Below, piece after piece: positions 12,076-26,826 of a stretch of 64,000 bases of DNA. The notes beneath the pieces were generated by a model that had not been told where the DNA came from, did no database searches, and worked only from the letters and a program-made list of their open reading frames with translations. A program made the translations under genes and the position numbers. Each line of letters opens with the position of its first letter. Position 1 is the first letter of the stretch. This stretch comes from Rhyacichthys aspro. Lineage: Eukaryota > Chordata > Actinopteri > Gobiiformes > Rhyacichthyidae. The stretch covers positions 15,648,639 through 15,712,638 of the forward strand of contig CM072163.1 in NCBI GenBank assembly GCA_036850595.1. Direction: 5' to 3'.

Positions 12076-14150
12076 TTAATTCTTTATATTGCTGTCTATG
12101 TTTAATTCAATACAAACAACAAATGCAGTAGTGGTTAATTCACAAAGCAACACCCAACTTTAGCGGTTGCCATGTTGTGTGTGTGTGTGTCTACAGAGCA
12201 TCACATTTCTTCACACACCAATAAAATCCATCGAGGACACTGCGGTAACATCCCAGCATGCCACAGATAAATCACAGCTTCACTGGTGAGCGCGTTGTGT
12301 CATTTCGCCGCAGTTTAAAGGGTCTAGACAAACAGCGTGAAGTGGGCTACAAGGCTGGCCTCTCACAAACCCCTTTGTCCGCCGGATGGATTCCCCCACA
12401 ACTGCCTGGTTGCCCTGACGACGGGGTGAGAAGTCAAGCCCATTCAAACAACAGGACCTTGTGGTCACCGCGTGTTTATGTGGGTTCGTGGGGCCGACGG
12501 AATGGGAGTGGGTGCGTTTGTCCTCTCGGAAACATGAGGACGGGGAAAACGAGGGCGAGGAAGGATGGTGCGCGAGGTGAATATGAATTTGCTCAGCTGA
12601 CTTTGGAGAAAAAGACAAGTCAAAAAGTGAAGCTACGATCTACTATGGAGCTAGAAGCATCAGTCAAACACAAGAGAAAGTATGTTGTTTGTTTATTGCC
12701 TGTAAACCCACAGAGCAGATACATAAGGTGATGACCTATTGACCTTACAACAGGCCCCAATGTAAACTATATATTTTCTTTTGTGACCTCCTTTTCTTTG
12801 TAATTTCCTCATTGTATTATACATTTTGTGTTGTTATATATGTTGTCTTTAAGTGCAGTTTTGCCCCTTTTAAAAGTCCCTAAGAGATTATGATAAATAG
12901 CTCTATGAATACATGATTCTTGTGAGTTTTAGTGCTGCGTAAGTGCTTCGGCAAAAGTAGCTTTGATAAATAGTCTCACAGACAAATGGAAGGGTTCTCT
13001 GAGTGCCCTTGCCCATTAGCTGCATAAAACAGAGCTAATCTCTCACACCGAATACCAAAGTCATTTATAAAACTAATATCACTGAGCTGACACAATCTGC
13101 AGCCATTATACTCGGCGCCATTAAAAGCGAGTCCGCACAATAGCTGCCATATTGCCCCTATTAAAGCTCAAATCTGGGGTCTTGGTACAAAAGGAAGAAT
13201 AGGAGAGGCCATAGCTTGCAAGACGGGATGAAAATATCAAGTAGAATTTCATTACTTGGAGAATCAAAGGGCGCACAACACAGAAGGTCCTCTAATTATG
13301 GCGCCATGTCTTTTCCCGGATGCCTTTCATTTTCAGCGGGGAACTCAATTTGGTGCAAGTGTGTGTGTGTTCGGATCAACTGAGAGTCAACCCAATCAGT
13401 GAGTGTCACTAAAAGGCCAGAGATGAGGGAAAGGTGTTAATATTTAATGTTTCGGGGCTCCTGAATACGGGCCTATCCCATCTTCTCCCTCGTCTAACCA
13501 TCACTCTCGCCTCAGGCACTCCAATTAATACAGCCTGTCCTTTTTCTACCCCGGCTTTCCACTCGTTCGCGCCGTTCCCTCCGATCTCGGAACACAGCTG
13601 CTGGCGAAAAACTTAAAATTTAGAAACATGGAAAGGGGTGAATGATGGAAAAGGTAAGACCGGGGCAGTGCAAATTGAGTTGAAGAAGCCATGAACAAAA
13701 GTGTGTACAGATGGAGCAGTTAAAACTAGAGCAAAGTGGAAGCATAAAGATGAAGATGGGGAAGAACGTGCCCCCCGTGTGCCTTTTGAATTCCCCTTGG
13801 CCTCTACCTATTTATCAAGGTAAATGACTTGCTTTAATGGGATACAATAATCTGCGGTGTTTGGCAGAGGCAATCTGCTTCAACGTGTCGACGCTAATGC
13901 GGCTGGCGTCCATAATGGGTTACTTTAATGAGGAGTATACTATGAAAAGAGAGACGGTAAATATTGTCAATACCTCTCAGGATTCTCCGAGGAGCGACCG
14001 CAGCTGTGGGAAGATGAAGGATGGGCGGAGAGATGGTAATAAAGAGATATTTATGATTTAATAAGACCCAAAGGCCTGCCAGTATTTTGGTGCAGTGTGT
14101 CCCATTCGAGTCAGTATCTATGTAAGATTTTATGCAATGAAACAATATGG
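12076..14150. other. Non-coding stretch with GC-richer islands
   Basis: The island at 12250-12730 is open on both strands (157 codons plus, 112 minus) and CpG-richer than its surroundings. Segments 12985-13320 (two GGCGCCAT motifs in AT-rich context) and 13820-14060 are also compositionally distinct and look like enhancer-type non-coding DNA. No protein family is recognisable in any frame. Confidence 0.35.
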
Positions 14151-17100
14151 GCCTGATCTTGCACCTAACAAAAGGCGTAACCTGGCATGGGAGTAGATGT
14201 TGAGGCGTGGTTTAGCACATTTACAATTGGAGAGCTCTCTACATAATTAATTCATTCTGGGGACAGTGGTCTCGTTCTAATGCTGATGGTGGGAAAAAAA
14301 GACTTTAACATAATATCTGCTCTGTGCCTTCATTTTGGGTGCAACAACATCAGACTTGCAAATCATTAAAAAAATCACCCTTTTTGCATTGTTTTGGAAA
14401 ACAAACTACTTTCTAAACTTAACCAAATAATGTTTATATTGTAAAGGTAATTGCTTCTTTGTGCTAACTTAATCAAAAATGTTACTGTCTGAACTTTACA
14501 GCCTCAGGAGATAAATGTCAATATCTTGTAAAGGTCAAATTTTTGGGTTTATTACATCCACAATCTGCATTATGTGTCTATATATTTCTGTGCAGAAGAC
14601 CTTATTGTCACCTAATTATTTGCAGGAGCATTAAATAGTAATTAAATAACATAAATTGTATTCATAAAACATTTTAAATGGTTGGCTTCTTGCACACAGC
14701 TTCCAGAGTAAACAAGTTCTCACAAAATGCAAAAATGCTTCAAAATGCTAATGAGCTAGTTATTTTAGTGCCATATATTTCACTTAATTCTTTTGACAGA
14801 CAACCAACCTGGAAAAAATGCATAAAAAATGGGCGTTTGCAGCCATGTATGCAACTATTGCATGTCCTTCTGTTTACCTCCCAGTATCTTTTACCTAATT
14901 GTTTTTGTGTGTCTTGGATTTTCTCATATCCACATAGACCATCAATTCTTTCTTTCTTTTTCTTTTTGAACCAGCGACATCAATACAAGACGTGTCATAA
15001 TGTATCCAAAGATGTAATTTAGCAGAGATCTTAAGGCTCCAGGAGGTGACTTTGTGCTTTTTCATCCTGTATTTATTGAATGTTTTCCGAATGCAAACCT
15101 ATCGACGCGCCTGTCTCTTACCAGGACATACTGCAGCGGAGAGGCATACGGCTGACTCAGAAAATAAATAAGGGGGTAGACATTAGGACTACAGCTAATC
15201 TCACTAAAAGGCTTGGGACAAAGTGCTGCTGCCTGCACTGTCTCTCTCACTTCCCCTCTGCCTCCATCCTCGAATCAATTTATTCTCCCAGTCCAATTTC
15301 CAAGCATACGGTGCAGATAAATACCAAAGTGTGAGCATTTACTGCAATAACAGCCTCACTGGAGTTTGTGAGCTGTGTTTTTGAGAAAAGAAAAAAAAAA
15401 AACTTGTTTGATGAAGATATAAGACCGAACCACTTAGCTGCAGAGCGGAAATAGATTACAGATAAGTTTAAGGTGAGGATAAGGGCGACATGTCTCAGAT
15501 TTCTGCCCTTACGACCAAAAGCACAACCCCTTTTCACAGCCAGCAGCCAGGTCGTCTTGCCAAGCCGTGTATATTTTAATACTCATGAGTCCCGCCTTCT
15601 ATTTACAGTAGTCTATTTACAGTATACACATACAAACACATCTGTCAGGCCTCTATATCTCAACAACTCCATTCAAACACCACCATTTTCCAGCTGAGAA
15701 GTGAATAGTAGCGCCCAGGTGTTTTGTTGGCTGGACAAAGGGCTAGTGCCTGGGTGAATGGGTTAAGCACGCGCATAGTATAAGCTGGAGTAAACAGTGA
15801 TCCATGGGTAAATAACACCAAGGTACTGTTAGTATAGACCGGATGGTACATCTGCTTCTTGTGACAATAATACACTGGGACTAAATCCACTCTCCAATGG
15901 ATAAATCTGCTTTTTACGCCAATGTGACCTTTAAAAAGAACATGAGCATTTACGGTAAATGTCAGTATAACCCAGCGGATAAAACTGGTTGAAAAGAACT
16001 TATGTTAAAATATTGTCAGGCATAATTGTGATCAAAAGGAGTGTGAAAGAGCAAGTCTTACATTTGCTGTAACAGTAATCGTCTAAGGTGCTATCTGTTT
16101 TATACACGCTGTATCAATTGTATACGGATTTAAAATGGCAATTAAAGCATATATGCATTAGTCATCATTCTACACATACATTTTAAACAAGAACAGGCCA
16201 GAGAAATCTTCCTCTAGGCTAGACTTTGGACAGGATTCTTGACTTAACAATGTCTAGGACTTTTTACAATCCAATCCAATATTAAAACCTTTAATAGCAA
16301 TATTCACTAAGGGACAAACTCAATGGATTGTGTTGTATGTCTTAAGCCCACTTGTTGTGTTCACATTAAATACAAAGAAAATTTATAGCATTTTTTTTCC
16401 ATTGTGGCCAAAAAATGTTGAGAAAGCTAATCAACTTTATGTGACATCAGGAAATCCAGGATTTAAATTCATTTTGCAGAAGCCTGAGGAAAATCAGACA
16501 TACTTTTTCAGCAGTTTGATGTGGGTAAATTGTAGGATACTGGCTCTTTCTTTTTCATGTAACTGTCTATTTAATGCCACCTTGAAGGATAGACAAAAAC
16601 AAAGAATATGCGCTGGTTTTTATTCAGGCAGAAAGCGTCATATACCACAAAGACACATGCACATTTCACTGCAGTTGTCCATCAGTTTTGTTTCATACTT
16701 ATGTCTCAAATTCAGCAGAGGAACAGAGCTGAGAGAAGTTTGCCAAAATATTCCCCCATAAATCATTCCTAAGGAGATATTTCAAAACGTCCAGATTTAC
16801 TTTGTAGGTAAATACAAACATTTGATTGTTTGTCCTTGTTTAAAATGTACTGTATCAGTTCGAGACACTGTTTGCATAGTTTCTTTGCCAATATGTGTTT
16901 TCTGTCAAACTTTTTTTTAAACCAGATGAATTTTTAATATGGCTCTCTGGATTTACTTTTCCACTGTGCTAACTCTCTCACTACTGTTTTCCAATTCTCT
17001 CTCCGTAGGAGTGCTGAGCTAATAAGCGAGCTCCCTTCACTTCTAATGAGCCTTCATTTTGGAACAGGAGAGAAAAAAAAATCCAGCGAGAGGAACACCA

Positions 17101-20100
17101 TTTCTGCTACTTCAGCTGACAACACTTCCCTCCAAAAGTTCTTTTCAAATACTCACATGGGACCAAACGCTGGAACAAATGGATATCCACCCTCGTATTA
17201 GCCTCCATTATCACAAGCATCATTTCATAACTAGCAGCTAACGAGGCTGTGAATGTGCTGTGGCCTTGTTGCATGTTTGAATCTGAGCCTTGGCTGCGAC
17301 GGGATACACAAATCTGCTGCGGACAGCTCGGAAACCGCGGAGAATCGCTCTTCTTTGTGGCACTGTTGAAATACGAGAGCGCCCGTTGAATAAAGGGGGT
17401 CTTATAAGGGGGCAAGGGTGCTCCTTAGGGGGCTAGTCAGCCTAGCGTGACAAGCCGGTACCGCTGTAATGAGATAACAGGCCACTAGAGTACACTCTGA
17501 TTCATACCTCCTTTCTTCCCTTTCTTGCTTTATCCTATTGCTGTTTTCTTATCCATCCACTGCTTCATGTTTTTTTTAAAGCAGACTCAGTGGTGATCAG
17601 CCGGCCGGGGAGGTAAAGAGCTGTGTGTGAGGCAGAGATAGAGGGATGAAGAGGAGGAGGACAGCGTGTTGGGAGCGATAGCCTGATGGAGAGTGAAAGG
17701 GGTGGAAGACTGGAGAAAAGCTCATAGACGAGTGTGTCAGGAAATACATTTATATTCTGAATTCAAGCCCAATATCATCTGAAGTATTTCGACAATTGGC
17801 CCATCTTGTGCTCTATTGATGCTGAAGGCTTCCTTAGATGTACAGTGTGGATGCAAAGAGTCAGACCCCAACCTTTTCCTCAGTGAATGTGAGTGTGATA
17901 GATATTTGGGATAAAATAAAAGAATTATCCCCATGGGAAACACTGTAAGATGTGACAGAACGGTGAACAAACACCTCGGAGTGAAACTGGGCTCCGATTC
18001 AAGACTCACTTGAAAAAAAGAACAGGGATCAAGAGAAACGTAGTGGGACGGTGTGTACAGTACGGGTCAGTGCTTCCAGACAGCCCGAGTAAAGCCATCC
18101 TCCACTCCTCCTCAGCCACCTGCCCTCTGGCCCTCCCCCATTCCCCCTTCACTTCCCCGTCCCCTCCCCTCCTCCTTAAACCTTGTCTTGGGCAAACTTT
18201 ACACAGTGTTGACAGTGGCAACACTTAGTGGGAGGTAGACTGATAGGGGCAGTCTGGCTTGAGGGTAAACTCATTCATTGTGTGTTGGAGAATATATAAC
18301 CAGACCTACTTCTAACAAAGGCCTCAGTGCATACTTCACCTGCTCCCTTCATAACCTTGGCTAATTTATCCCCTCGGCGTCCCCTATGTAGCACCCTAGC
18401 ACATATATTTTTCCGCTTCTCATTTCTCCTCTTCATAAACCGGCAATGAGTCACTCCCGGCGAAACAACTTGGTGCCCTTGCTGGTGATAAAAGGGACGG
18501 CCAGGGGCATGATTCCATCTAAATGACATGAGCTGTCTGCCTGGGCCGCCCTATCAACACTGTCTGTCCCAAAACAGAGTATAAGCTGCAGATTTAGAAC
18601 GCTCTGTCTCGCTTTAAATCTGTAGTCTCCTGCCTGGCATACCTCACACACAGCAGACGGTTCCGCACAAAAGCGCACACACACACACATTCTCGCTACC
18701 TTTGATGCCCTGTTCCTTCCCCACTTTCCGTCTCTTTGCCTATTATGGCGGATTAGCTTCTAATGCTTGGATGAACTTTGGTAAGTGGGGGGTACAAAGT
18801 CACACATCAATAGACAGGGTTGCTGGCTGGCGAGCAGATATGGTCACAAGCCCGCTGGCACCGACGCACACTTCGGGGCCTTCTGGAGTCGAAGCGGGGA
18901 CGCACACTGTCAATGCACACACAAACATTTGCATACAGGCCGGATGGAGAGAAAAGGTGCACAATCCCGACCAAAGCCTCCATTAATCCGATGATCCCTC
19001 CAAGATAGAATTAATCAGAGTTAATTACTACTCTCCGGATTCCTCTCACTCTTCTTCTTTATCAGTAAATCCACTCTAAACTCCCACTTTCCCTTACTTG
19101 GGCAACGTACTGTCTTCCACTGCCTACTGTACACCCGTCTTTGTCTTCGCTTCTGGCTTAAATTTGTTTTCCCCTGCTGCTCCTTTGGCGGCTTTGGCAG
19201 ACTCTTCCACACGACTGTCTCAACAGAGTAAAATGAGAGGTAAATACGGTTATGAGCCCTCTCAATTTTTCTCTTTTCCTGACACACAAACATACAGGTC
19301 TTGGCAACAGCTGACAAGAGAGTCTGGCACCGAGCTGGGGTGTTTTCTGCTCGGGCTTTGGAAACACAGTGAGTTTAATTAGAATGGAGAGAGACCACAT
19401 GGCTGGCTGGATGACTGCTCTGAGAGTGAGAGGCGAGAAGGACCACTAACATGAGGGGCTATAGGCCTAGTGCTAACAGGGGGTTTCAGTCAAGGCCTTG
19501 AGCAACAAACTGTAAAGTATAGACACACAAACACACATCTAACATTGGTGATAGAGCCAACACTGTCATTTAATTTAATAAATGTAATTATGATAATAAA
19601 CTAAATGATCAGCTACGTCGAAATAGTCAGTAACAATGTATGTAATAAGAGCAATAATCATGTAGGCTACCACCATATGGGTCCAATCAAATTACACAAT
19701 AGTTCATGTTAATAGCTACTGAAGATAAAAGTAAAAAGAGATGTGGAAAGCTATGTATATTACACATAGAAATATCCTGACAATATTAGTGTCGAACCTT
19801 AAACGCAGATTATAGCTGAGTTCCTAGGGCACTCTATTCAAACTTTGCAAAATCCAATTGGTCGATCGTTCAGTTAAACCTTTAATTAAGTAAGCCTATG
19901 TGCAGTTAAACTCACACTAGAGAGCCAAAGAATGTGTCTGTAACTCCTTTAATGTAGTAAATTCTTGCTTAAACTCAACAAAGCTAACCATAAATTATTA
20001 TACTTATAAACTATGAATGAGTAACCTCAACAAACCATTTATATTGACAACCCGCCACTGGCTACTGTAGCTTCATGCTCCTTTATATTCTCAAAGTGTG

Positions 20101-21146
20101 TCAGCGCAGATAACGAGATAAAAAGTGTTAGTGATAAATAGTTAAGACCTCCTGTATTCTTGCTCGCATTAGGCCTCTTTATCTTTGGTGTCTCACGGTT
20201 GTTTAGTTCAGGGACCGTAAGAGAATGCATTTCCCGCAACTTAGTTTCTATTTTCTGCAGCAACACTCCAAGACAGGCCTGCAGATAAGCTGGAGACAAG
20301 GAGATAGTGAGCAGCTCCTCTAAGCCATACATGGGGAGGGCAAGGAGTTTGTAAAAGCCCGCGGTATGCACACGCTTACTCCTAAACACACACCCAGTAA
20401 GCATTTTTCAAATATCACCGAGCATATGGACGGCGCGAGGCCACATATCAAAAGTGGCATGCAGATCGTATTATGTGCACATATTTTGACATAAACCCCA
20501 AGGGAATATGAGCTGCTTGTGAGCAAATATGAGTTTGTGTTTGCTAACTCAAGCCTGTGCTAACCTTCTGTGCATTCTTCACTATTCTGTACTATGGTAC
20601 ACCTGCCTCCTCAAATCCTCTATTACTTTCACAGAAATGCAGTGGACCTCAGGGGGACTGAACCAATGTAGTTTCTTTCAGGCATTTTTTTTTTTTTTTT
20701 ACAGCAGGGAAAAGATTACGGGCTTTCCGACTGAAGACCATATTATTCTTCTTTTAAAGTTTACTATACAGTTTAGTTTGGGAAGATTTTTTTATTTATT
20801 TATTTATTTTTTTACAATGAATGCAAGTTGACTGGTGATTGTATTTTGCATGTATTTTACACCAAGCTCTCCTGACAATGATCTAGTTTGCCACTGAATT
20901 ATGGATAGTTGTATTTTTTCACATTTCTGAGGTTAATATGCGAGTTATCATGTGAATCTCTAATCAAGTCTAATCTAATCGTGATTTATTTGATTAAAGC
21001 AATTGGAATGGCAGCAATATACTCATTCATGTTGTTAATAAACTCTGATAAGTCTTTTAACAACACCCTTTTGTTATTTTTCTACAGGTGGCATAATTCT
21101 TGATAAAAAGTGAGGGTTTTCTCTTACTTTTGGTTTAGAGGGATGT
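14151..21146. other. Non-coding stretch
   Basis: Mostly AT-rich with short T runs. A pyrimidine-rich tract lies at about 18090-18175, CA repeats at 18673-18690 and a (TTTA)n run at 20790-20812. Open frames of up to 143 codons (16330-16761 plus) have no recognisable product. Confidence 0.45.
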
Positions 21147-21160
21147 GTTACTATGGTAAC
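21147..21160 (+). promoter_or_regulatory. RFX X-box-like palindrome
   Basis: GTTACTATGGTAAC is a near-perfect inverted repeat that fits the X-box consensus bound by RFX factors. It sits in otherwise unannotated DNA. Occupancy is unknown. Confidence 0.4.
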
Positions 21161-24100
21161 AGACACAGAGGTTATTGTCATAGTTTGTCAGTCATTATTG
21201 GTAAGAACAGGGTCAAGGATCGGAGCGGCGAAGGCCAGGGGGTGAATAACTAAAGCAGCGGGCAAGCGCCGGGAAAGGTAGGTCACATTATTATTGATTG
21301 GCTGACATTATATGAACAGCGGGGGAGCCAACAGACACAGAACTATACATTGTGGCTTGGCCTCAAAGTCAGAGGGCTGACATTGAGCCTGCAGGGAACA
21401 GCAGCAGCTCGAGGCGAGATTAGACGTGGATACAAACGTACAGACGCTGGGATAAACACACAAAAAGAGCGCTGTCCGCCTGGTACCTGATAAAACACAC
21501 AGAGGCTTGTAAAAGAGATGGCTCGGAAAATGAAACTGACAGTGTGAAGCAGGAGGAGACGTCAGCCGTGGAAAATTTCAATTTGAAACTCCGATATTTT
21601 ATGCAAACACACCTTTTAAATTGGACATTCTCTCCATGAAGGAACCAAAATATCGTACTTATTTACACATCAAGGCTCACTAGAGACCCGCAGAAAGAGT
21701 ATTATTCCAATCCTCATAAAATTCAAATGTGCCACGCAATACATTTTCACATTCAGTAATGGTTCATTAAATTATTATTCATAGGCTGGATGATGAGGTG
21801 ATTAGAAAAGTAATGGGAGACAATAGATGAAATAATTCAGGAAATGAATCTGATTTGAATATTAAACGTGCATTTTCATCCTCACTGAAACATGTATGAA
21901 TATTATAACTGATATTATAACTGACAGCAGAGCACAGAGTGAGGAGAGAGCCTGCCGATGGGACATGTGTATAACGCTGCAAAGGACAGAGGCCTTTCAT
22001 CTGTGGGCATCAGGCCTGACTAATAGGCCAGCATCCATCACTGTCTGCCAAGTGATTGACTAGCCTGTCGAGATGGCTATCAGCTAAGCTAACTGGGGCT
22101 GGCTGATAATATCTGGTATGTGTGAAATCTGAGAGAGACAAAACAACACCAGCCTCGACCTGTACGGGCCTGCACTTGCGACGATGGGAGATAAAGACAC
22201 AAAAGAGCGAAGGGAACAATGACCTAACGAGGTGGGTGTCTTAAATAGAACAACATTTGATGGGGACAAGGTAAAGATGTAAGTCAGACTGGAAAATACC
22301 ACCCACATCTCCGAAACGTCTACTCAACACCAGTCAGTCTATGCCATGCTTACAGATTAGATACTGTAACAGAATGACTCACACAGCTATGCAGATTCCA
22401 CCGCTCACACTGCACCCACGTCCAAGCTTTCCGGCAAAAATATACAACTGGAACACTGTCACCATGTCATCTGCAACTTCAAGTCCAACAAGGTCATACC
22501 AGATCTCACGCCCAGATGGACCGCTGACCTTACGGGTTACACTTCCCCTGCCATTTGCATATTCACACACATTCGTACTCACTTGAAATCTGCATACTGA
22601 TACTGATGGTGCAATTCACTGCTTGGTACCGGCTCAAGACGACTTCCTTTCGCTATCAGCGTCTATATTTTTCATTGCAGTAGTCATGCCAGAAAACAGG
22701 ATTCTCGACCGCTTATGTTCAGAGTTGTTAATGCTACAAGGAGCCAAACTTTTTAAATCCCTCTTTGACAACAATGGGCAATGGCAGACCCAAGCTCAAG
22801 ATGGACGACCGTCAGATTGAAGATAATACGGTTGTTTAAGGTGGAGATCACAATAGGTTTAGCTTTATCTTCCAAAAAATATGCTTTGACCTTGACCTTT
22901 GAGCTTCAGCTGTAACTGGCTTGTTTAGTCTCCTCTCAAAGAATCCGAATCATGTTTTTGTTTCGACTTCGCTCACTTTGAACCTCCGTGGAAGCCGAAA
23001 GCAGCACTGGCAACAATCCACGCTCTACCACGTGGTGGAAAAACACTGTCAAACATACGTCATCTCGCTCATCAAAGAAATGAAGATCAACACATCAAAC
23101 AGAGCAATAAAGAGAACAGGAACATATCAGGGACCGATCATCCAGATGACAGACACAGATACGACGAAAAAAAAAAAAAGTCATGCCCATGTGGCCAAAC
23201 TTGCATGATTACTTACTCTAGGAATGACCAGTATGTTCAAAGTCAAGCAAAAGAAGAAGTAGTAGTAGTAGAAGTAGTGTCCTCGTGAAATGACACTACT
23301 CTAGTCACACTGGCAAGCTTTGAAAATTTGTTACAAGCCAAAGGACCATATTGTTTTACCGGTATTTGGTTGTCACATGTTATCTCTACTACACTGCTGT
23401 CATTTCCTCTCTGTATAATCAGGTACCTGCAAACACGAGCGCTCAAACATGTAATTATGCCCATCTTACAGTGGCTTTCTCCCAGAATTCTTCATTAAAC
23501 TCGACAAACAGTAAAGCATGAGTCGAGTGTTTTCCGTTCTGCCTTGGCGCCGTGGAGCAGATGGTCCAGGTGGGCGTCCTAAGTACCGCTTGTTTTAGAT
23601 AATGTTGGAAATAAAAAATCATATGGTCCGGAGCCAAGCAATATGGCGGCGGTTATATACATGGTTGTGCAGGCTTGTGGAAGTTTCACAGGGGTGTTGA
23701 AGCCTAACTATCAGCAGCTCCGTTTGCCCTGGCACCGTCTCCTCCTCCTCCTCCGGACCTAAGCATCTGGTACTAATGGAGAAACGGCGGAGCATGGAGC
23801 ATGAATAGATGGAGGCGAGCGGAGAGGGATTGGGACGGAAGGAGGTGTGCTGAAAACCAATGTGAGCGAGATAAAGACGGAGTAGATAAAGCGACATATT
23901 TGAGTCTGGCTCGGGAGTGAAGCATGGAAAAGAAAAAAAAAAGGTTGGAAATGAAACATATCCCATATTTTACTGGACATCTGTAATCCTGGCGAGGCTT
24001 TGTTCTCTTCTAGAAAACGAATGTATAGCGAGGGCAGAAAGGAAATGAAGTAAGATAAAAGCCATGCTATAGAATCTTGAAATCTTGCTTTATGTTGTTT

Positions 24101-26532
24101 CTGTCAGGATGCATTCAGGGCGCTTTAAATCTGACCACTCTGCACCCAGTCTGAAAAAAGTGCAACTGTGATGTCTTCTTTCAGTAAGTGTCATAGTTAA
24201 AGACTGCTCCTTTTTAATGTCTAAGTTAGAATTACGCACCAATCTTTAGTCGGTTTGAGGACCCTTGAGGCCTGCTCTGACATTTATGGTAGATTGGAAA
24301 AGTGTACCTTTGGTGGAGGTTTGCGGAGGCAGGCAGGAGCTTGTCCACACAGGTAGACATTATATACTGAAATAAAGAGAAGGGGGGAGCACAGGAAGGG
24401 GGTAACGGGGGGAGGGGGCATCTGTCAAACCTGGGAAGAGGTGAGAAGTACCAAAGAACCGCAAGCTGAAAGGAATGCAGGAAGAGAGGAGCAAAGCCGA
24501 GCTGACGGCTGAGGAGATGTGGAAGCTGTCCATCATCAGTGCAACTCCAGAATTTTTCCATGACTACATCTCTCTCTCTTTCCACCAGCAGCAGAAAAGG
24601 TAGCTGGGGGGTAGATAAGCCAACTCTCCATAATGAGCTGCGAATCACAAGCCCATGTGACCGGGAAAGAAACACAAGGTAAGGACTAAAACTCTGGGAT
24701 GTTACAGTCCAGCTTAGGTTTCAGCCAAGAGCAGGCAGATGGGCTCCAAACACTGAGGAGATTGGAGACAATGTGTTCTCCAGATTTCAGGGGGCATTAT
24801 ATACATTTAGCACACTGGTGCCCAGATGCACACCACCTTCTGCTGCAATAAATCACGCCAACTGGTTGTTTAATGCAATGCATCTCCCTAATGTACACAA
24901 ACGCAAAGTGGCAGCATATGGAAGCCATACCAATGAAAGTATGCTGGGGAATATTTTTATATGTTAAATGTTACCTTCTTATCAGCTTAAAACATAAGTG
25001 GAAATGCTTTAAGAGCAGGCAGAGCACCACTTATCTTCAAAGGGCACTGCAGGGAAGTCCAAACTTAAGTAAAAATATAAGTCTCTGAAAAATTGTAAGC
25101 GGTTGTTGGCTTTACTTCTCAACATCATTTCTACAGTGTTCTTACAGTGTTTTACAGCTCTTGCCGCCCACACGCAGCTCAAAGTCATTCTTAATGTCTT
25201 AACGTGAAAACAAACATTTGCAGCTCCTGTGTTTATCTGATAATGAACTCCATTTTGGACTGCAGTTTCAGCGAGGCCAACAGCGTTCAAACAGAGGCGC
25301 TGCAGTGTGCTAGTGTTTGTGGCTAATGTGCTTCACGGGCAGGCCCTGCACCGAGCCTGGCTCACAAAGATACGGAGGGGCTGGTTTCCACGGTCCACAG
25401 CCAAGCAGCCAATCATTCGGGTATTGTTTCATGTTTGTACTGGAGGCTTTGGCTGCCCTCTGTGAATCAACTGACCGATAATCCACTACAGGGGCTCAAG
25501 CACAGACAAACAAGAGGGACACTCACATCGGGAGAAAGAAGTTAAATGGTACGTTGCAGTTAGAAGAGCGAAACTGCAAGGCACAGCGGCGACTGATGCA
25601 AGCAAGGTTGAGTAAAGTGAAATGATTGAGCAAAAGCAGGAGCAGACGGTGTTGTAAGTGAAAACATGCAACGTGATCTGGTGCCCGTGGCTGTCCAGCT
25701 GTCACACTGCTTCCTCAGCCTCTGCCACTATGTCATTTGTCCGATTAAATATGCAGAGGGCAAAAGAATGGCAAAAAGGAGGACGGAGAACATGTCCGTC
25801 CAGGCACAGTCGCTTCTTTTCTGACACTTGGAAACAGCCGAAGCGAGGGAGGATAAAACAGGTGGAGAAGCCACGGGAGAACAAGTGTGGCATTGTTTGG
25901 CCGCTGCTACTGTAACCATACGGTCCACGTGTCCTCAAAGCATCTCTCTTTCTGAATCAGATGAAGTTAGCTGGGGGTTGCGTCCTGAGACTTTGCCCGC
26001 TCCGTCATGCCGATGGTGGGCCTGGCTTTGATGCTCTCATGAGCCGTTACGCCAACTGCCCCCCCAATGCAGAGCCAATAACCGCACTTACAAACAGATG
26101 GAGCATGTGGGGTGTGTGTGTGGGGGTGGATGAGGGGCTAGAGAAAGGATGGAGGTGGTATGATAGGTTTTTTTGGCGAGCGTTATCTCTACTTCCTTGC
26201 CAAAGGGAGCAGGCTCTTGCGGACAGTCAGGATCAAATATCACCAGCTGGCATTCGAGAGGTGTGAGCATGGTGGCACCATATGACATAAAGCAGCTAAA
26301 CACTTCCAAAGAGTGACATGAGAGAAGCTGGAGAATCTCTAATAATCCAGAAAGCACTATTTAGGGGCATACACATTGCATTTGATGTATATCCCAGAAG
26401 TTTAATTGAGTTTTAAAAGGATGGGACATATTTGTTTTCCACTGATAAGCTGTGTCATTAGTTCTCGCAGGTTTTTTTCTTACATTTGCACAGTGAAAGA
26501 TACAATATGTGTATCTTTCAAACTTCTTACCT
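21161..26532. other. Non-coding stretch
   Basis: Contains TGACCTTGACCT at 22887-22898, two abutting nuclear-receptor half-sites that include a full ERR-type TGACCTTGA. There is a GAAGAAGTAGTAGTAG run near 23250 and the G-rich tract near 24400. The 147-codon minus frame at 24232-24675 has no recognisable domain. Confidence 0.4.
24382..24418 (+). other. Putative G-quadruplex / purine tract
   Basis: Four or more G runs of five to six lie in a purine-rich stretch with an AGCACAGGAA loop, then TAAC and A. The first loop is longer than seven, so a stable fold is less certain. Confidence 0.4.
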
Positions 26533-26826
26533 CAGTGGTTCTCAAACTTTGGTACAAGTACCACTGGTGGTGCTCAGTGGTGCTCGGACAGTCTCAGAGT
26601 ATTTGTTTTTATTATTTTTTTGTTCATTTTCATAAACATTAATAAAGATTGGTTCTGGTATAAATTTAGTCTTAGTCTTACTTAAATGAGTACACTTGCT
26701 GCTACATTCACTACACTTGTATATGAGCAGTGATAAGCCGTAGTAATAATATGGAAGAGTAGGTGGTACTTGGACAGTCAAATATTTTAGAGATGGTACT
26801 CATTGTGAGAAGTTTGAGAATCACTG
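26533..26826. mobile_element. hAT-like MITE with CAGTGGTTCTCAAAC ends
   Basis: It begins CAGTGGTTCTCAAACTTTGG and ends AAGTTTGAGAATCACTG. The end is the inverse of the start over 17 bp with one mismatch. Such ends are typical of Charlie/hAT-derived short elements in vertebrates. The flanking 8-mers do not match, so the insertion is old or one border has decayed. There is no transposase frame. Confidence 0.75.

Noticed and set aside
12258..12731. 157-codon plus-strand frame
   Set aside because: No recognisable domain, the minus strand is also open there, and local GC richness alone lowers stop frequency.
16330..16761. 143-codon plus-strand frame
   Set aside because: No domain, signal or splice context; composition matches intergenic DNA.
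24232..24675. 147-codon minus-strand frame
   Set aside because: No recognisable family; the frame overlaps a G-rich tract and lacks support.
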